IMG/VR virus record: IMGVR_UViG_3300025311_000005
Span: 1 to 42,897 of that record
Direction: 5' to 3' (one strand)
DNA from: a virus
DNA: 42,897 bases
Of this stretch, positions 10,001 through 16,102 are shown piece by piece; the stretch's first letter is position 1; every line of letters starts with the position of its first letter. A program made the translations under genes and the position numbers. A model generated the notes under the pieces. It saw only the letters and a program-made list of their open reading frames with translations. It made no database searches and had not been told where the DNA came from.

Positions 10001-10352
10001 GGAGCGCCAGCGTCTCTCGGTGCTCATCGGCAAGGGCGAGCGGGCGCCGAGCCTCGGCGTGCCGATCCTGCCGATGGGCGCCGCCCTCAAGGACGAGATC
10101 GCGCGGGTCATCGACGGGCCAGGCACGGAGGGCGTCGGCGGGAGCAAGGCCGACCGCGTGCTTCAGCGCGTCTACGCACGGCGACGGCAGGCGATCGAGC
10201 AACTCCGGCGCGAGTCGCCGCTGCTGGACCAGGAACTGACGCGCCGCGAGCGGCTCGTGATCGAACAGAAGACGCGCGGCCCTGCGGCGCCGCCGCCCGC
10301 CGTACCGGGCGGTGGCGGCTTCGGCGATCTGCTGCGCTCTCTCGGGAGGTAA
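7092..10352 (+). CDS. Large internal virion/ejection protein (gp16 position)
   Basis: 1086 residues; the ATG overlaps the preceding stop (TGATG). The central part has a YEAWINALLSGPQTHVANSLSN motif that recurs in very large phage virion or polyvalent proteins, followed by helical and amphipathic segments (residues 500-800). The C-terminus is proline- and glycine-rich. It is the third and largest of the ejection-protein series, matching T7 gp16 (1318 residues). No lytic transglycosylase motif is visible at the N-terminus, unlike T7 gp16, so a virion murein hydrolase is not apparent here. Confidence 0.65.
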   Translation: MADDTRDAPQQKIELEIRPPVRLESLRDDLPLESLWQQRQAERDDAEWEALGGTPIQGEQGLEEAAKGGKELEAVERVQRTTEGAVPPAITEGTGLEDLREGPVRQAVDTVLRTLTGVGLDGVQQAIERGTLPEEVRLKLLDPVGSVSEELAADTARKSGLDEELAQKIGGMTGLLLGMIVPGKARKPPTFLQPIETLIGRPLTEAGKAAAARYKQAKAALRGVAETAPNYRTLADDLKIAEQEVRAAAAEMRAGPRAMAGATPSRREGMAVNLAAVIQNIGDFNATRMTEGVVPHAETIQKAARAMPLEDALRLDVAKYDLATLQTAVAGHYRAAADYYKDVATRAMKGDQAAQAEYWGAFTITSDLAAKDALLGTQVGRGLEARKIGLEQLRDMMAPADLQAMAQRLQGAPEAGMTIEAHAARMLALPGAARKRAMEASVSWLRAGQDMLYEAWINALLSGPQTHVANSLSNAVVAAYAPVERFLAAAFDVDALAGQRSVYFGESAAMVYGVLEGFKDMLRLGLKEFGEFGPTKIERTPAITARAFGLNPETTVGGAVDFFGAIIRTPGKALQKEDELFKGFGYRMQLNALAYREAATEGLSGSAFWKRVRDLKREPDKYGLAASAQDFALTQTFTREFDDLGKLGGLGRAARGFAENVPIFGRTILPFTRTPTNLVHYASERVPVLAFLSDTIRADLKVGGERRALAAGKLAGGLMIGEVLRRYAMAPIAPEQPTPYMTLVTGEGPKDARMKAQLRSMGWQPYSVWNPLTKTYVSYNRLEPFGTILGITVSGQEILGQLNEVGALEVLQAAMIATQKAMISKTFLTGLRDFLDAMEGDERDFKRFFDSLARSGVPALARQTMRTLDPIRKDVDTLYDHWRSGLPNYDGPPVHNLWGDPIILPPGFGIDGISPLYSSEVTPDRVTEWMIRTRVVVPRSPRAVGPTPEAPGETPYIRTEAEKPVKLTLEERQRLSVLIGKGERAPSLGVPILPMGAALKDEIARVIDGPGTEGVGGSKADRVLQRVYARRRQAIEQLRRESPLLDQELTRRERLVIEQKTRGPAAPPPAVPGGGGFGDLLRSLGR

Positions 10353-10354
10353 GG

Positions 10355-10723
10355 ATGGGGGTGCCGCCGGTGCGACGGGCTGACGATCCGCAGGGCGACT
10401 TCCGCGAGCAGCGCCAGCCGCAAGAGATGATCGACTTCGGCTTCGGGCGGTGGCGGCTGAAGGCATCAGGCGCGCTGACCCTGATCCTCTTGGGCATCCT
10501 CGCCATCGTCGGCGCGCAACTCTACGTCGGCTGGGAGATCCGCTCCGCATCGAGCGCCGAGCACGGGGTGGTGCTCAAGAGCCAGGGGCTACTCTTCACG
10601 GCGCAAGATCGCCTAAGCTGCATCGTCACGCTGTCGGCCGAGGAGCGCCAGGCCCTCCGCCACGAGTTCCGCCCCGGGGCCTTCGCCCGCTGGTGCCCCT
10701 GGGTGCGCGAGAACGAGCGGTGA
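10355..10723 (+). CDS. Single-pass membrane protein, function unknown
   Basis: 122 residues from the ATG at 10355, preceded by GGGAGGTAAGG. A charged N-terminal half (DPQGDFREQRQPQE) is followed by one strong membrane segment at about residues 43-62 (LTLILLGILAIVGAQLYVGW). A 60-residue outer portion has two Cys (SCIV, RWCPW). It is the penultimate gene of the late operon, a common place for lysis or host-envelope genes. It has no lysozyme motif and no convincing spanin coiled coil, so the function is left open. Confidence 0.6.
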   Translation: MGVPPVRRADDPQGDFREQRQPQEMIDFGFGRWRLKASGALTLILLGILAIVGAQLYVGWEIRSASSAEHGVVLKSQGLLFTAQDRLSCIVTLSAEERQALRHEFRPGAFARWCPWVRENER

Positions 10724-10857
10724 AGCTCCTGGCGAGCGCACTGGCGGTCGTGAGCGTTCCCCTCGGGCTGCTCGCCTCACTGGTCGGCGATCCGGTTGAT
10801 GTGTGGCTACTCGTCACGATCGGCCTGCTCGCCCTGTTGTGCTGGAGCGCGCAGTAA
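10720..10857 (+). CDS. Tiny two-segment hydrophobic protein
   Basis: 45 residues. The GTG at 10720 overlaps the previous stop (GTGA). Two hydrophobic stretches (residues 3-21 and 27-42) are separated by GDPVD, a holin-like hairpin layout. The gene ends the rightward late operon and its last 51 bases overlap the 3' end of the convergent glycosyltransferase gene. A holin role is possible from size and topology but nothing else supports it. Confidence 0.5.
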   Translation: MKLLASALAVVSVPLGLLASLVGDPVDVWLLVTIGLLALLCWSAQ

Positions 10858-11562
10858 CTCCGCGGTCCGCGTGAGGTACGCCGCGCGCAGGGTCTGGTAC
10901 CGGAGGATCTTCTGCGCGCGTCTGGCGCCGCACCGCGCGGCCATCCTCCGGATCATCTCGCGCAGTGGCCCGCGGGGCGCAAAGGAGGTGCCGCGACCGA
11001 GATGGGCCCAGAGCGTCGAGCCCCACTCATCGATGTATTCCGCGATGCCGCCTCGTCCCTGATAGTACTGACCTGCATGCGTGAAGGGCAGCACCTTGCA
11101 GCGCCACCGGAGACACGCGAGCACGCCCGTGTCGTACCGCAGATAGCCGAGGCCGGGTTCGTGGCGTGCTCGGAACGTGACGGCGTGCTCGAAGGCGTCG
11201 CGCGTGAAACTCAGGCAATGCGCATGCGGCACGATCTGACCATCTACGCAGACCTGATTCACCAGGCCGCGCGACCGCATGCCGCCGACGACGTCGTAGT
11301 CCTCGGCATGGTAGCGCTGGAGCGTCGGGAGCCACTGGCGCGACAGCACGCAGGCGTCGTCATCGAAAAGGATGATCTGCTCGGCATCCCCATAGGCGCG
11401 TTCTTGTCGCACCGCCTCGATGGTCTCCGCGTGCTCCTCGGCGCGCTGTCCTGCCGTCCAGCGCAGGAGAATTCGGACCTCGGGTGCGAACGTCCGTAGG
11501 CTGCGCACCGCGAGCCGCGCCAGCTCAGGACGCGCCGAGGCGATGATCGCGTAGGCGGTCAT
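10807..11562 (-). CDS. Glycosyltransferase, GT-A/family 2-like
   Basis: 251 residues from the ATG at 11562, preceded by GGTGGG and overlapping the stop of the small gene upstream (ATGA). The N-terminus has AYAIIASARPELARLAVRSL, the usual opening strand and helix of a family-2 type fold. An IILFDDDACV motif near residue 70 supplies the DXD-like metal and nucleotide-sugar site. A GYLRYDTGVLACLRW segment may be the acceptor part. It is the last gene of the minus-strand sugar cluster and would transfer a sugar in the cytoplasm. The donor and acceptor are unknown. Confidence 0.7.
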   Translation of the reverse strand: MTAYAIIASARPELARLAVRSLRTFAPEVRILLRWTAGQRAEEHAETIEAVRQERAYGDAEQIILFDDDACVLSRQWLPTLQRYHAEDYDVVGGMRSRGLVNQVCVDGQIVPHAHCLSFTRDAFEHAVTFRARHEPGLGYLRYDTGVLACLRWRCKVLPFTHAGQYYQGRGGIAEYIDEWGSTLWAHLGRGTSFAPRGPLREMIRRMAARCGARRAQKILRYQTLRAAYLTRTAELLRAPAQQGEQADRDE

Positions 11563-11687
11563 GAGGCCCACCATGCGCCGAGGAGAAAGCCGGCGCTGAC
11601 CAGGCCCACGCTGGCGGCGATCAGCACAACGAGAACGATGACGATGTCCGCGTCGTCGATCGGCTCGTGAAAGCACCTGAGTCTCAT
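11559..11687 (-). CDS. 42-residue membrane protein, copy 1 of a tandem pair
   Basis: Starts at the ATG at 11687 with a clear GGAG upstream and ends in ATGA overlap with the glycosyltransferase. A short charged head (RLRCFHEPIDDAD) is followed by one long hydrophobic stretch to the C-terminus, ending WWAS. It has the same length as the next small gene and shares an E-x-I-D-x-A head and a hydrophobic V/I/L/G pattern, so the two look like a diverged duplication. Function unknown. Confidence 0.65.
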   Translation of the reverse strand: MRLRCFHEPIDDADIVIVLVVLIAASVGLVSAGFLLGAWWAS

Positions 11688-11734
11688 GCGAATCTCCAAT
11701 TCCCCGTGGAGGCGATCAGCGCCACGGCGTTCAT
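11684..11734 (-). pseudogene. 16-codon remnant ending like the deacetylase
   Basis: A tiny open frame (ATG at 11734, overlapping the stop of membrane copy 2; TGA overlapping the start of copy 1). It ends STGNWRFA, while the deacetylase gene at 11856 ends STGNWRLP. The underlying DNA, 11691-11710, matches 11863-11882 in 19 of 20 bases. The simplest reading is a leftover deacetylase tail carried along when a 172-bp unit was duplicated. It may still serve translational coupling. Confidence 0.45.
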
Positions 11735-11882
11735 GACGCGCACCGCACGATCGCGACGTAGAGCACGACGATGCCGAGTACGCAGGCGAGCCCTAGGATG
11801 TCGATGACGACATAGGCGGGATCAATCGACTCGTCGCAGTCGCACTTCCAGCGGCTCATGGCAACCTCCAATTCCCCGTGGA
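11691..11882. repeat. 172-bp spaced direct repeat around twin membrane genes
   Basis: The 20-bp sequence at 11691-11710 recurs at 11863-11882 with one change (AAYCTCCAATTCCCCGTGGA). On the minus strand it holds the end of a deacetylase-like reading frame plus the ribosome site for the next small gene. Each copy is followed by a 42-codon membrane-protein gene, so the unit is about 172 bp. Only the regulatory/tail part has stayed nearly identical. Confidence 0.7.
11731..11859 (-). CDS. 42-residue membrane protein, copy 2 of a tandem pair
   Basis: ATG at 11859 with TTGGAGGTTGCC upstream, overlapping the deacetylase stop (ATGA). A Cys- and acid-rich head (CDCDESIDPA) precedes a hydrophobic stretch of about 24 residues (residues 16-39), ending RCAS. 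It resembles copy 1 in length, head pattern and position. It is most likely a single-pass inner-membrane peptide of unknown role inside the sugar operon. Confidence 0.65.
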   Translation of the reverse strand: MSRWKCDCDESIDPAYVVIDILGLACVLGIVVLYVAIVRCAS

Positions 11883-12716
11883 CCACCGTGGCATCGCGAG
11901 CGGATGCGGGCGCATCATCGTGGCGGCGAAGCCGAGGAGGACGCCCTCCGCTCTGAGCCGGCGCAGCCCCTCGGGCGTGTACGAGCCGCAGGGATGGGAC
12001 ATATAGGCAGAAGTGCCTACCGTGCCGATCAGATACGCGGAGGTTGCATATTCCAGCGCTTGCTGCTCGACGCTCAACGTCGCCAGAGTCATCGGATGGC
12101 TATGGGAATGGAAGCCGACGCGGTGCAGGCGTCCATGATAGTCGCGTAAGTCTGGTGCACCGAACCAGTGCCAGGGCGGCGTCTTCTTCGGCGCCAGCGC
12201 CCACATCACGCGCTCGTACTGCTCCGGCGTCACGAGCGCGTTGCGCCACCAGCGAAACTCGCGCTCGGGCACGGTGAGATAGGGGCGATTCTCGAGGAAG
12301 GCGCGCGGCATCGGACGCGCCTTCAGCATCGCTCGCGCATAGGGACGCCACGCCGCATCGAACGCCTGCGGCGTCTCATACTGCATGCGAATCCACCGCG
12401 CGTCCGCGACCATGTTCCGGACACCGAGGAGCGTGCCGGTAATGATGAACAGGAACGCGGTCAACTTGCGTGCCTCAAGCACCTCCAACCCGATCCGCTG
12501 GCAGACGAGCCCGTCATCCATCGTGACGCAGACGGCGTCGCCGAGCTTCTTCTTGCGGAACGCCTCCAGCCACTCCTGCGCGCCGATGAGCCGCGTGCCG
12601 TAGGCGTCGAGGCCGTCTGACCACTGTTCGGCGGTGAGCGCGTCGTCGGTCACGGGATCGTCGGGACCGCGGAAATAATGCGCGAGAATGCCGTGAGCGC
12701 GGCGGGGCGGTTTCAT
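11856..12716 (-). CDS. Polysaccharide deacetylase (NodB-type)
   Basis: 286 residues, ATG at 12716 overlapping the preceding stop. NodB-domain motifs are visible: TMDDG at 66-69 (motif 1, catalytic base and metal Asp), HSHSHP at 203-208 (motif 2, metal His residues) and SHPCGSYTPEG (motif 3 region). About 130 residues lie between motifs 1 and 2, longer than in simple deacetylases, so the domain has a large insertion rich in Arg and Trp. The family removes N- or O-acetyl groups from sugars in a metal-dependent way. With no signal peptide it would act in the cytoplasm, perhaps on a nucleotide sugar or lipid-linked glycan. Confidence 0.8.
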   Translation of the reverse strand: MKPPRRAHGILAHYFRGPDDPVTDDALTAEQWSDGLDAYGTRLIGAQEWLEAFRKKKLGDAVCVTMDDGLVCQRIGLEVLEARKLTAFLFIITGTLLGVRNMVADARWIRMQYETPQAFDAAWRPYARAMLKARPMPRAFLENRPYLTVPEREFRWWRNALVTPEQYERVMWALAPKKTPPWHWFGAPDLRDYHGRLHRVGFHSHSHPMTLATLSVEQQALEYATSAYLIGTVGTSAYMSHPCGSYTPEGLRRLRAEGVLLGFAATMMRPHPLAMPRWSTGNWRLP

Positions 12717-12877
12717 AGATGAGTTACCTCAAGGATGTCATCAATGCGTCGTCGCAGATCCTCCGCCTGCAGATCGAGGCCCTCGAAGTAGTGTCGCAGG
12801 GGGATCTCGACGGCCAAGAGGAAGGCGCCAATTTCGGAGAGCAACTGGAAGCGCTCCTCATCAGTCTGTGGTTTCAT
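12713..12877 (-). CDS. 54-residue helical protein
   Basis: A small gene with ATGA overlaps at both ends (start 12877 over the formyltransferase stop, stop at 12713 over the deacetylase start). The product is acidic and helical (KPQTDEERFQLLSEIGAFLL, then LRRRIDDILEVTHL), with no Cys and no membrane segment. The tight coupling on both sides argues that it is real. Its function is not recognisable. Confidence 0.65.
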   Translation of the reverse strand: MKPQTDEERFQLLSEIGAFLLAVEIPLRHYFEGLDLQAEDLRRRIDDILEVTHL

Positions 12878-13557
12878 CCCAGCCTCGCCAGGTACTCAGC
12901 GGCGACCGCCTCGGTGAAGTCAACGTGATGCGAGACGCGGCAGCGGTCATACCAGTACCCGGACCACTTCACGTCCGAGTGCGCCACACATCGTACCATC
13001 GCGCGAATGCCGCGTTGCACGACATCCATGCCGCGGCGGAACGGGTCCGTGATCGCGAGATCGCTGCGCACCTCGGCCAACACGCGCCCATCGTCGAGCG
13101 TGGAGGCGAGCTGCTGCACTTGCGCCCCGACCAACTCCGGGCGCCCGTCGTACTCCGCCCAGAAGTTGCAGGCGCTGCCGCGATAGGCTGGCGCGATACC
13201 AGCGTGGAGATTGAGCGCCTTCTGAGCGATCATATCGTAGAGCGGCGACGTGATCCACGATGCGCTGAACACGACGATGCGTGTGGCAGCATGCCCCAGC
13301 ACGCAGGCGTCCAGGAGCGCACTAATCTCCCCAGGACGCACGGCGATGACGGGCGCATTGATGCGCAGATCGCCACCGAACACCGCGCGCTCTGCCTCCC
13401 GCACGCGCCACCAGTACTCGCGCAGCGCAGGAGTCTCGGGCGCCGCGAACGTCTTGGGCTCGACGAAGACGGCGAGGAGCTGGTGCCCCGCGCCCTGGAG
13501 CGCGCGCACGAGCGCGGCGTGGCGCGGTTGGTTGGAGGTGAAGACGACGAGCGTCAT
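12874..13557 (-). CDS. Formyltransferase (sugar N-formyltransferase candidate)
   Basis: 227 residues from the ATG at 13557 (ATGA overlap with the preceding gene). The N-terminus is a Rossmann-like start (TLVVFTSNQPRH). The formyltransferase core is clear: LNLHAGIAPAYRG with the catalytic Asn and His, then VGAQVQQLASTLDDG with the catalytic Asp, as in methionyl-tRNA formyltransferase and the sugar formyltransferases that use N10-formyl-tetrahydrofolate. The C-terminal tRNA-binding barrel of Fmt is absent. Given the sugar-synthesis neighbours, N-formylation of an amino sugar made by the DegT aminotransferase is the likely role. This is inferred from context. Confidence 0.78.
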   Translation of the reverse strand: MTLVVFTSNQPRHAALVRALQGAGHQLLAVFVEPKTFAAPETPALREYWWRVREAERAVFGGDLRINAPVIAVRPGEISALLDACVLGHAATRIVVFSASWITSPLYDMIAQKALNLHAGIAPAYRGSACNFWAEYDGRPELVGAQVQQLASTLDDGRVLAEVRSDLAITDPFRRGMDVVQRGIRAMVRCVAHSDVKWSGYWYDRCRVSHHVDFTEAVAAEYLARLG

Positions 13558-13817
13558 GATGGTAGAAGTCCACGTTGACGGACCAGCGTGGCGCAATCAG
13601 CATCCAGCGCCCATGAGGCGTCGGTAGGCGCTGACGAAGAAGATGCTCTGGGAATCAGACCGAGACGAGGCAGGAGTGCCTGGAGGTCCGCGATTAGGCG
13701 TTCGACGTCATGGCGATCCCCGATCGACCACAGGGAGCATTGGTGTGTGAGGCTGGCCATGCCAGTGTCATCATCGATAAAGGCTTGTCCTGATTCGTAG
13801 CGTTCCCGCTGGCTCAT
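13554..13817 (-). CDS. Unknown 87-residue phage protein
   Basis: Start at 13817 (ATGA over the previous stop) and stop overlapping the formyltransferase start. The sequence contains SGQAFIDDDTGMASLTHQC and a helix RHDVERLIADLQALLPRLGL, followed by a Ser/Pro linker and WALDADCATL. No known domain was recognised. The coupling supports expression with the formyltransferase. Confidence 0.6.
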   Translation of the reverse strand: MSQRERYESGQAFIDDDTGMASLTHQCSLWSIGDRHDVERLIADLQALLPRLGLIPRASSSSAPTDASWALDADCATLVRQRGLLPS

Positions 13818-13987
13818 CCCTCGATCTCCACGAGCAGCGCTTCGGCCTCGCGCCACCAGAACTGGTAGCGGTCATCCTCGATCGAGCGCATCGGCGGGCG
13901 GCGCTTCAGCATCGCCACGAGGGCGTCGAACTGCACGAGCTTGCCGTCGCGCGTGTCATCCTTGCGGTTGCGGTGGTCCTGGGGCAT
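13814..13987 (-). CDS. 57-residue charged protein
   Basis: The ATG at 13987 has a near-perfect AAGGAGG six bases upstream, and the stop overlaps the next start (ATGA). The product opens with HRNRKDDTRDGK and continues as an amphipathic helix with EDDRYQFWWREAEALLVEIEG. It is soluble and unrecognised. Confidence 0.65.
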   Translation of the reverse strand: MPQDHRNRKDDTRDGKLVQFDALVAMLKRRPPMRSIEDDRYQFWWREAEALLVEIEG

Positions 13988-14264
13988 GCGTGCCTCCTTG
14001 CGGCGGCGGTCCCGCCTGGAATTGAACGGTGATGCCGTGCTGCGCGCCGATGTCCACGCCCGTCCGCACGACGCTCTCGACGATCTTCGCGAGGACCGCG
14101 GGCGGGGCTTGAATTTTACTGACATAAACGCGGCGCGTAAAATCGCTCAGTATGTGGATCGTGACTTCGCACAAGATGTCGCTGCCAAGCAAATTGCCCT
14201 CGGCGGCGATGAAGTCTTTAAGCCCACGCCATGCCTTGCCTGACCAGCCCTTACCCTTCCACAT
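13956..14264 (-). CDS. 102-residue protein whose first codons come from a pentamer array
   Basis: ATG at 14264 with CAAGGAG seven bases upstream; that ribosome site is itself part of the 5-bp repeat array. The first 14 residues (WKGKGWSGKAWRG) are encoded by eight further array units, so the repeat runs through the start codon into the gene. The rest (LLGSDILCEVTIHILSDFTRR...VLAKIVESVVRTG) looks like a normal small folded protein. It ends 32 bases inside the next gene with a Pro/Gly/Gln-rich tail. No function is recognised. Confidence 0.6.
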   Translation of the reverse strand: MWKGKGWSGKAWRGLKDFIAAEGNLLGSDILCEVTIHILSDFTRRVYVSKIQAPPAVLAKIVESVVRTGVDIGAQHGITVQFQAGPPPQGGTHAPGPPQPQG

Positions 14265-14345
14265 CTATGCACTCCTTGCCCGACCCTGCCAAACCTCTGC
14301 GGGCCATTCCACAGCTGTCCATGCCGAACCCTGCCGAGCCCGGCC
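14224..14345 (-). repeat. Degenerate 5-bp array (NNNGG on minus strand), short copy
   Basis: On the plus strand CC falls at every fifth base (positions ending 4-5 and 9-0) from 14224 to 14345. By direct count, 21 of 25 positions in phase are CC; the exceptions are 14264, 14269, 14299 and 14314. Read on the coding (minus) strand this is GG every five bases, mostly GGC followed by two variable bases. The array begins just past the 3' end of the 200-codon gene and extends through the ribosome site and start codon of the 102-residue gene into its first 13 or so codons. Confidence 0.85.
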
Positions 14346-14349
14346 GGCC

Positions 14350-14952
14350 TTACTTGAACTCCGCGACCTGAAATCTCCCATAGGTCGGCCGGAAGTCCGC
14401 GAGCCCGACGAGCCGGCCTGCGTTCCCGATCGCCGCGCCGAGGATCTCGCGCGTGATGTACTCGGGCAGGATCACCTGCAACTCGAATGTGGCGTGCCAC
14501 CCCTTGTGGAATGCGGGGCGCACGCGGTTGACGCCGTTGCGCTGCACGACGACGCGCCGCTGGTCGAGGTAATCCCACTCCACCTTCCCGAGTGAGGCGT
14601 ACTCGGTGAGTACGACGAGCCCCGCCTTGAACAGGTCCATCGCGCTCTTGCGCGGGCTCCGCGGGTCCTGGATGTACTTCGCGGCGTGGATGATCGCCTG
14701 GCGGAAATACTCGCCGGGAATGCAAATCTCGTTCGCCTCGTTGCGGTACACGTAGGACTCGACGTTGTCCTCCTTCTTGCCCTTCGAGCCCTTGGCGGCT
14801 TTGGCCTTCTCCTGCACCGCCTCGACGTTCCAGGCGTGGAACAGGAGCGCCGCCGTGCCCTCGATCGCTACCTTTACCGCGTAGGGCTCTGTGAGCGCGA
14901 TGTCGTTCGCGCCGCCGTTGCTCACTGGACCGATCGCTGTCGCCTTCTTCAT
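14350..14952 (-). CDS. Conserved-looking phage protein of unknown function, array-flanked
   Basis: 200 residues from the ATG at 14952, with AAGGAG seven bases upstream. The frame stays open further upstream through the pentamer array, but the ribosome site marks the Met-Lys-Lys start. The protein has LTEPYAVKVAIEGTAALLFH, a Lys-rich loop (KAKAAKGSKGKKED), NEICIPGEYFRQAIIHAAKY, RSPRKSAMDLFKAG and GRLVGLADFRPTYGRFQV. The short beta segments with a Gly-rich C-terminus suggest a nucleic-acid binding ferredoxin-like fold, but that is a guess. Pentamer arrays lie immediately before and after the gene. Confidence 0.7.
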   Translation of the reverse strand: MKKATAIGPVSNGGANDIALTEPYAVKVAIEGTAALLFHAWNVEAVQEKAKAAKGSKGKKEDNVESYVYRNEANEICIPGEYFRQAIIHAAKYIQDPRSPRKSAMDLFKAGLVVLTEYASLGKVEWDYLDQRRVVVQRNGVNRVRPAFHKGWHATFELQVILPEYITREILGAAIGNAGRLVGLADFRPTYGRFQVAEFK

Positions 14953-14970
14953 GTGATTCTCCTTATGGAT

Positions 14971-15140
14971 GCCATGCCAAACCCGAGCACACCGAACCGC
15001 GCCTAACCCGGCCAGGCCGGGCCCAGCCGAGCCACTCCTTGCCTTGCCACGCCCAGCCTTGCCTCGCCAGGCCGTGCCCCATCGCGCCACGCCGCGCCGA
15101 GCCTGATCCAGCCCGGCCTTGCCATACCATTCCTCGCCCC
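14971..15140 (-). repeat. Degenerate 5-bp array (NNNGG on minus strand), long copy
   Basis: Strict 5-bp periodicity. On the plus strand CC occupies bases 2-3 of each group of five (14972-73, 14977-78, ... 15137-38). Counting each position gives CC in 31 of 34 units; the exceptions are at 14987, 15082 and 15107. No base was inserted or lost over about 170 bp. On the minus strand, the sense of the downstream gene, units read GGC plus two variable bases (GGCAA, GGCTG, GGCGT, GGCCG and so on). It lies between the stop of the glycosyltransferase at 15161 and the ribosome site of the 200-residue gene, so it would be mRNA leader or intercistronic RNA. Confidence 0.9.
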
Positions 15141-15160
15141 TGTCCGGCCCTTCCACGTAG

Positions 15161-16102
15161 TTACATCGCCTCCATGCGCTGAATGATCTCCTCGGCGACT
15201 CCCCGCGTTCTCCCGGCGAGCCAGCTGTCCACATACGCGCGCCGCGCCTCGTGATCCTGCGTCATCGTCGGCTCCCAGTGGTCGAGCCACCGCGCGGCCC
15301 CCTCGACGCTCATCGACTCGACGACGCCGGGCCACGCATACGGGCTCCCCTGGCGCGCGCGCATCAGCGCGTAGGTGCCGCAGTGCCGGAGATGCCACTG
15401 CGGCAGGCGCACGCTGAGCGCCAGGACACCCGCCGCCGCTGCCTCGCAGCCCGCCGCGGATTGGTGGACGACGGCAAGCGACGCGCGCCGGAGCGCAGTC
15501 AGCGACGCCCAGGGATACAACGTGTCGTCACCGAGCACCTCGTCCGCCAGCACCTCGACGAGTTTCGGCAGGCGGATCTTGGCGCGCGTCTTGATCAGGA
15601 GCTTCACGCGGGCGTGGCGAGCGGCCCGCCAGAGAACGATCGCGAGCACGCACGTCATCGCGTACCGCCACGCGCGGTGCGGCCCGGGAATGCGCGTCTT
15701 GGGCGGGAACCAGAGGAGATGCCGTTCGTCGGTGAACGGCACGTCCGCGAGCCCGTCGAGCGCGAGCATCCCGTGGCGCAGCGTGCGGTGCTGGACGTGG
15801 GCGAAGTCGGCGCGCACCGTCAGCTGGTCGTACCACGCTTCGAGATGGCACCACTTGACGCCGCGCACATACGGCAGCGGCGGCGGGCCGGCCAGCCAAT
15901 CGCCCGCGAACATCTCGGGGCGGATGACGACGTCGCCCGCGATGGCCTCCGGTAACTCGTCCTTCGTCCACTCGTCATCGGGCTTGGCGTCCGCGGGATC
16001 GCCGACGTAGACGACCTCGTGGCCGCGCCGCTTCGCCGCGCGTGCGAGCGGACCAGCGAAGACGAAGAAGGACCGGCGAGGGACATACAGGCCGAGGATC
16101 AC
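15161..16102 (-). CDS. Glycosyltransferase-like protein, GT-B type
   Basis: 313 residues, ATG overlapping the DNA methyltransferase stop (ATGA). The start (MILGLYVPRRSFFVFAGPLARAAKRRGHEVVYVGDP) is typical of the first Rossmann half of a GT-B enzyme. A C-terminal ASLAVVHQSAAGCEAAAAGVLALSV has the form of the donor-binding segment in the second half. The length is short for two full domains (usually 350-400). It probably acts in the cytoplasm on a nucleotide sugar, possibly a CMP-activated one given the neighbours. Alternatives are a 2-epimerase-like or glycerophosphotransferase-like fold. Confidence 0.6.
   Translation of the reverse strand: MILGLYVPRRSFFVFAGPLARAAKRRGHEVVYVGDPADAKPDDEWTKDELPEAIAGDVVIRPEMFAGDWLAGPPPLPYVRGVKWCHLEAWYDQLTVRADFAHVQHRTLRHGMLALDGLADVPFTDERHLLWFPPKTRIPGPHRAWRYAMTCVLAIVLWRAARHARVKLLIKTRAKIRLPKLVEVLADEVLGDDTLYPWASLTALRRASLAVVHQSAAGCEAAAAGVLALSVRLPQWHLRHCGTYALMRARQGSPYAWPGVVESMSVEGAARWLDHWEPTMTQDHEARRAYVDSWLAGRTRGVAEEIIQRMEAM

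Noticed and set aside
6927-10550. Minus-strand open frame of about 1200 codons opposite the ejection protein gene
   Set aside because: It is extremely Arg/Gly/Ala-rich, has no ribosome site and mirrors the G+C-rich codons of the plus-strand gene, which has motifs and coupling.
14224-15140. Possible origin of replication or iterons
   Set aside because: Units are 5 bp and degenerate, not long conserved iterons, and no adjacent AT-rich melting region or initiator gene is seen. Kept as an unexplained repeat instead.
15003-15398. Gly/Arg/Ala-rich frame reading through the long pentamer array
   Set aside because: The array happens to lack stops in several frames; start, ribosome site and codon pattern are absent, and the next gene's own ribosome site lies after the array.
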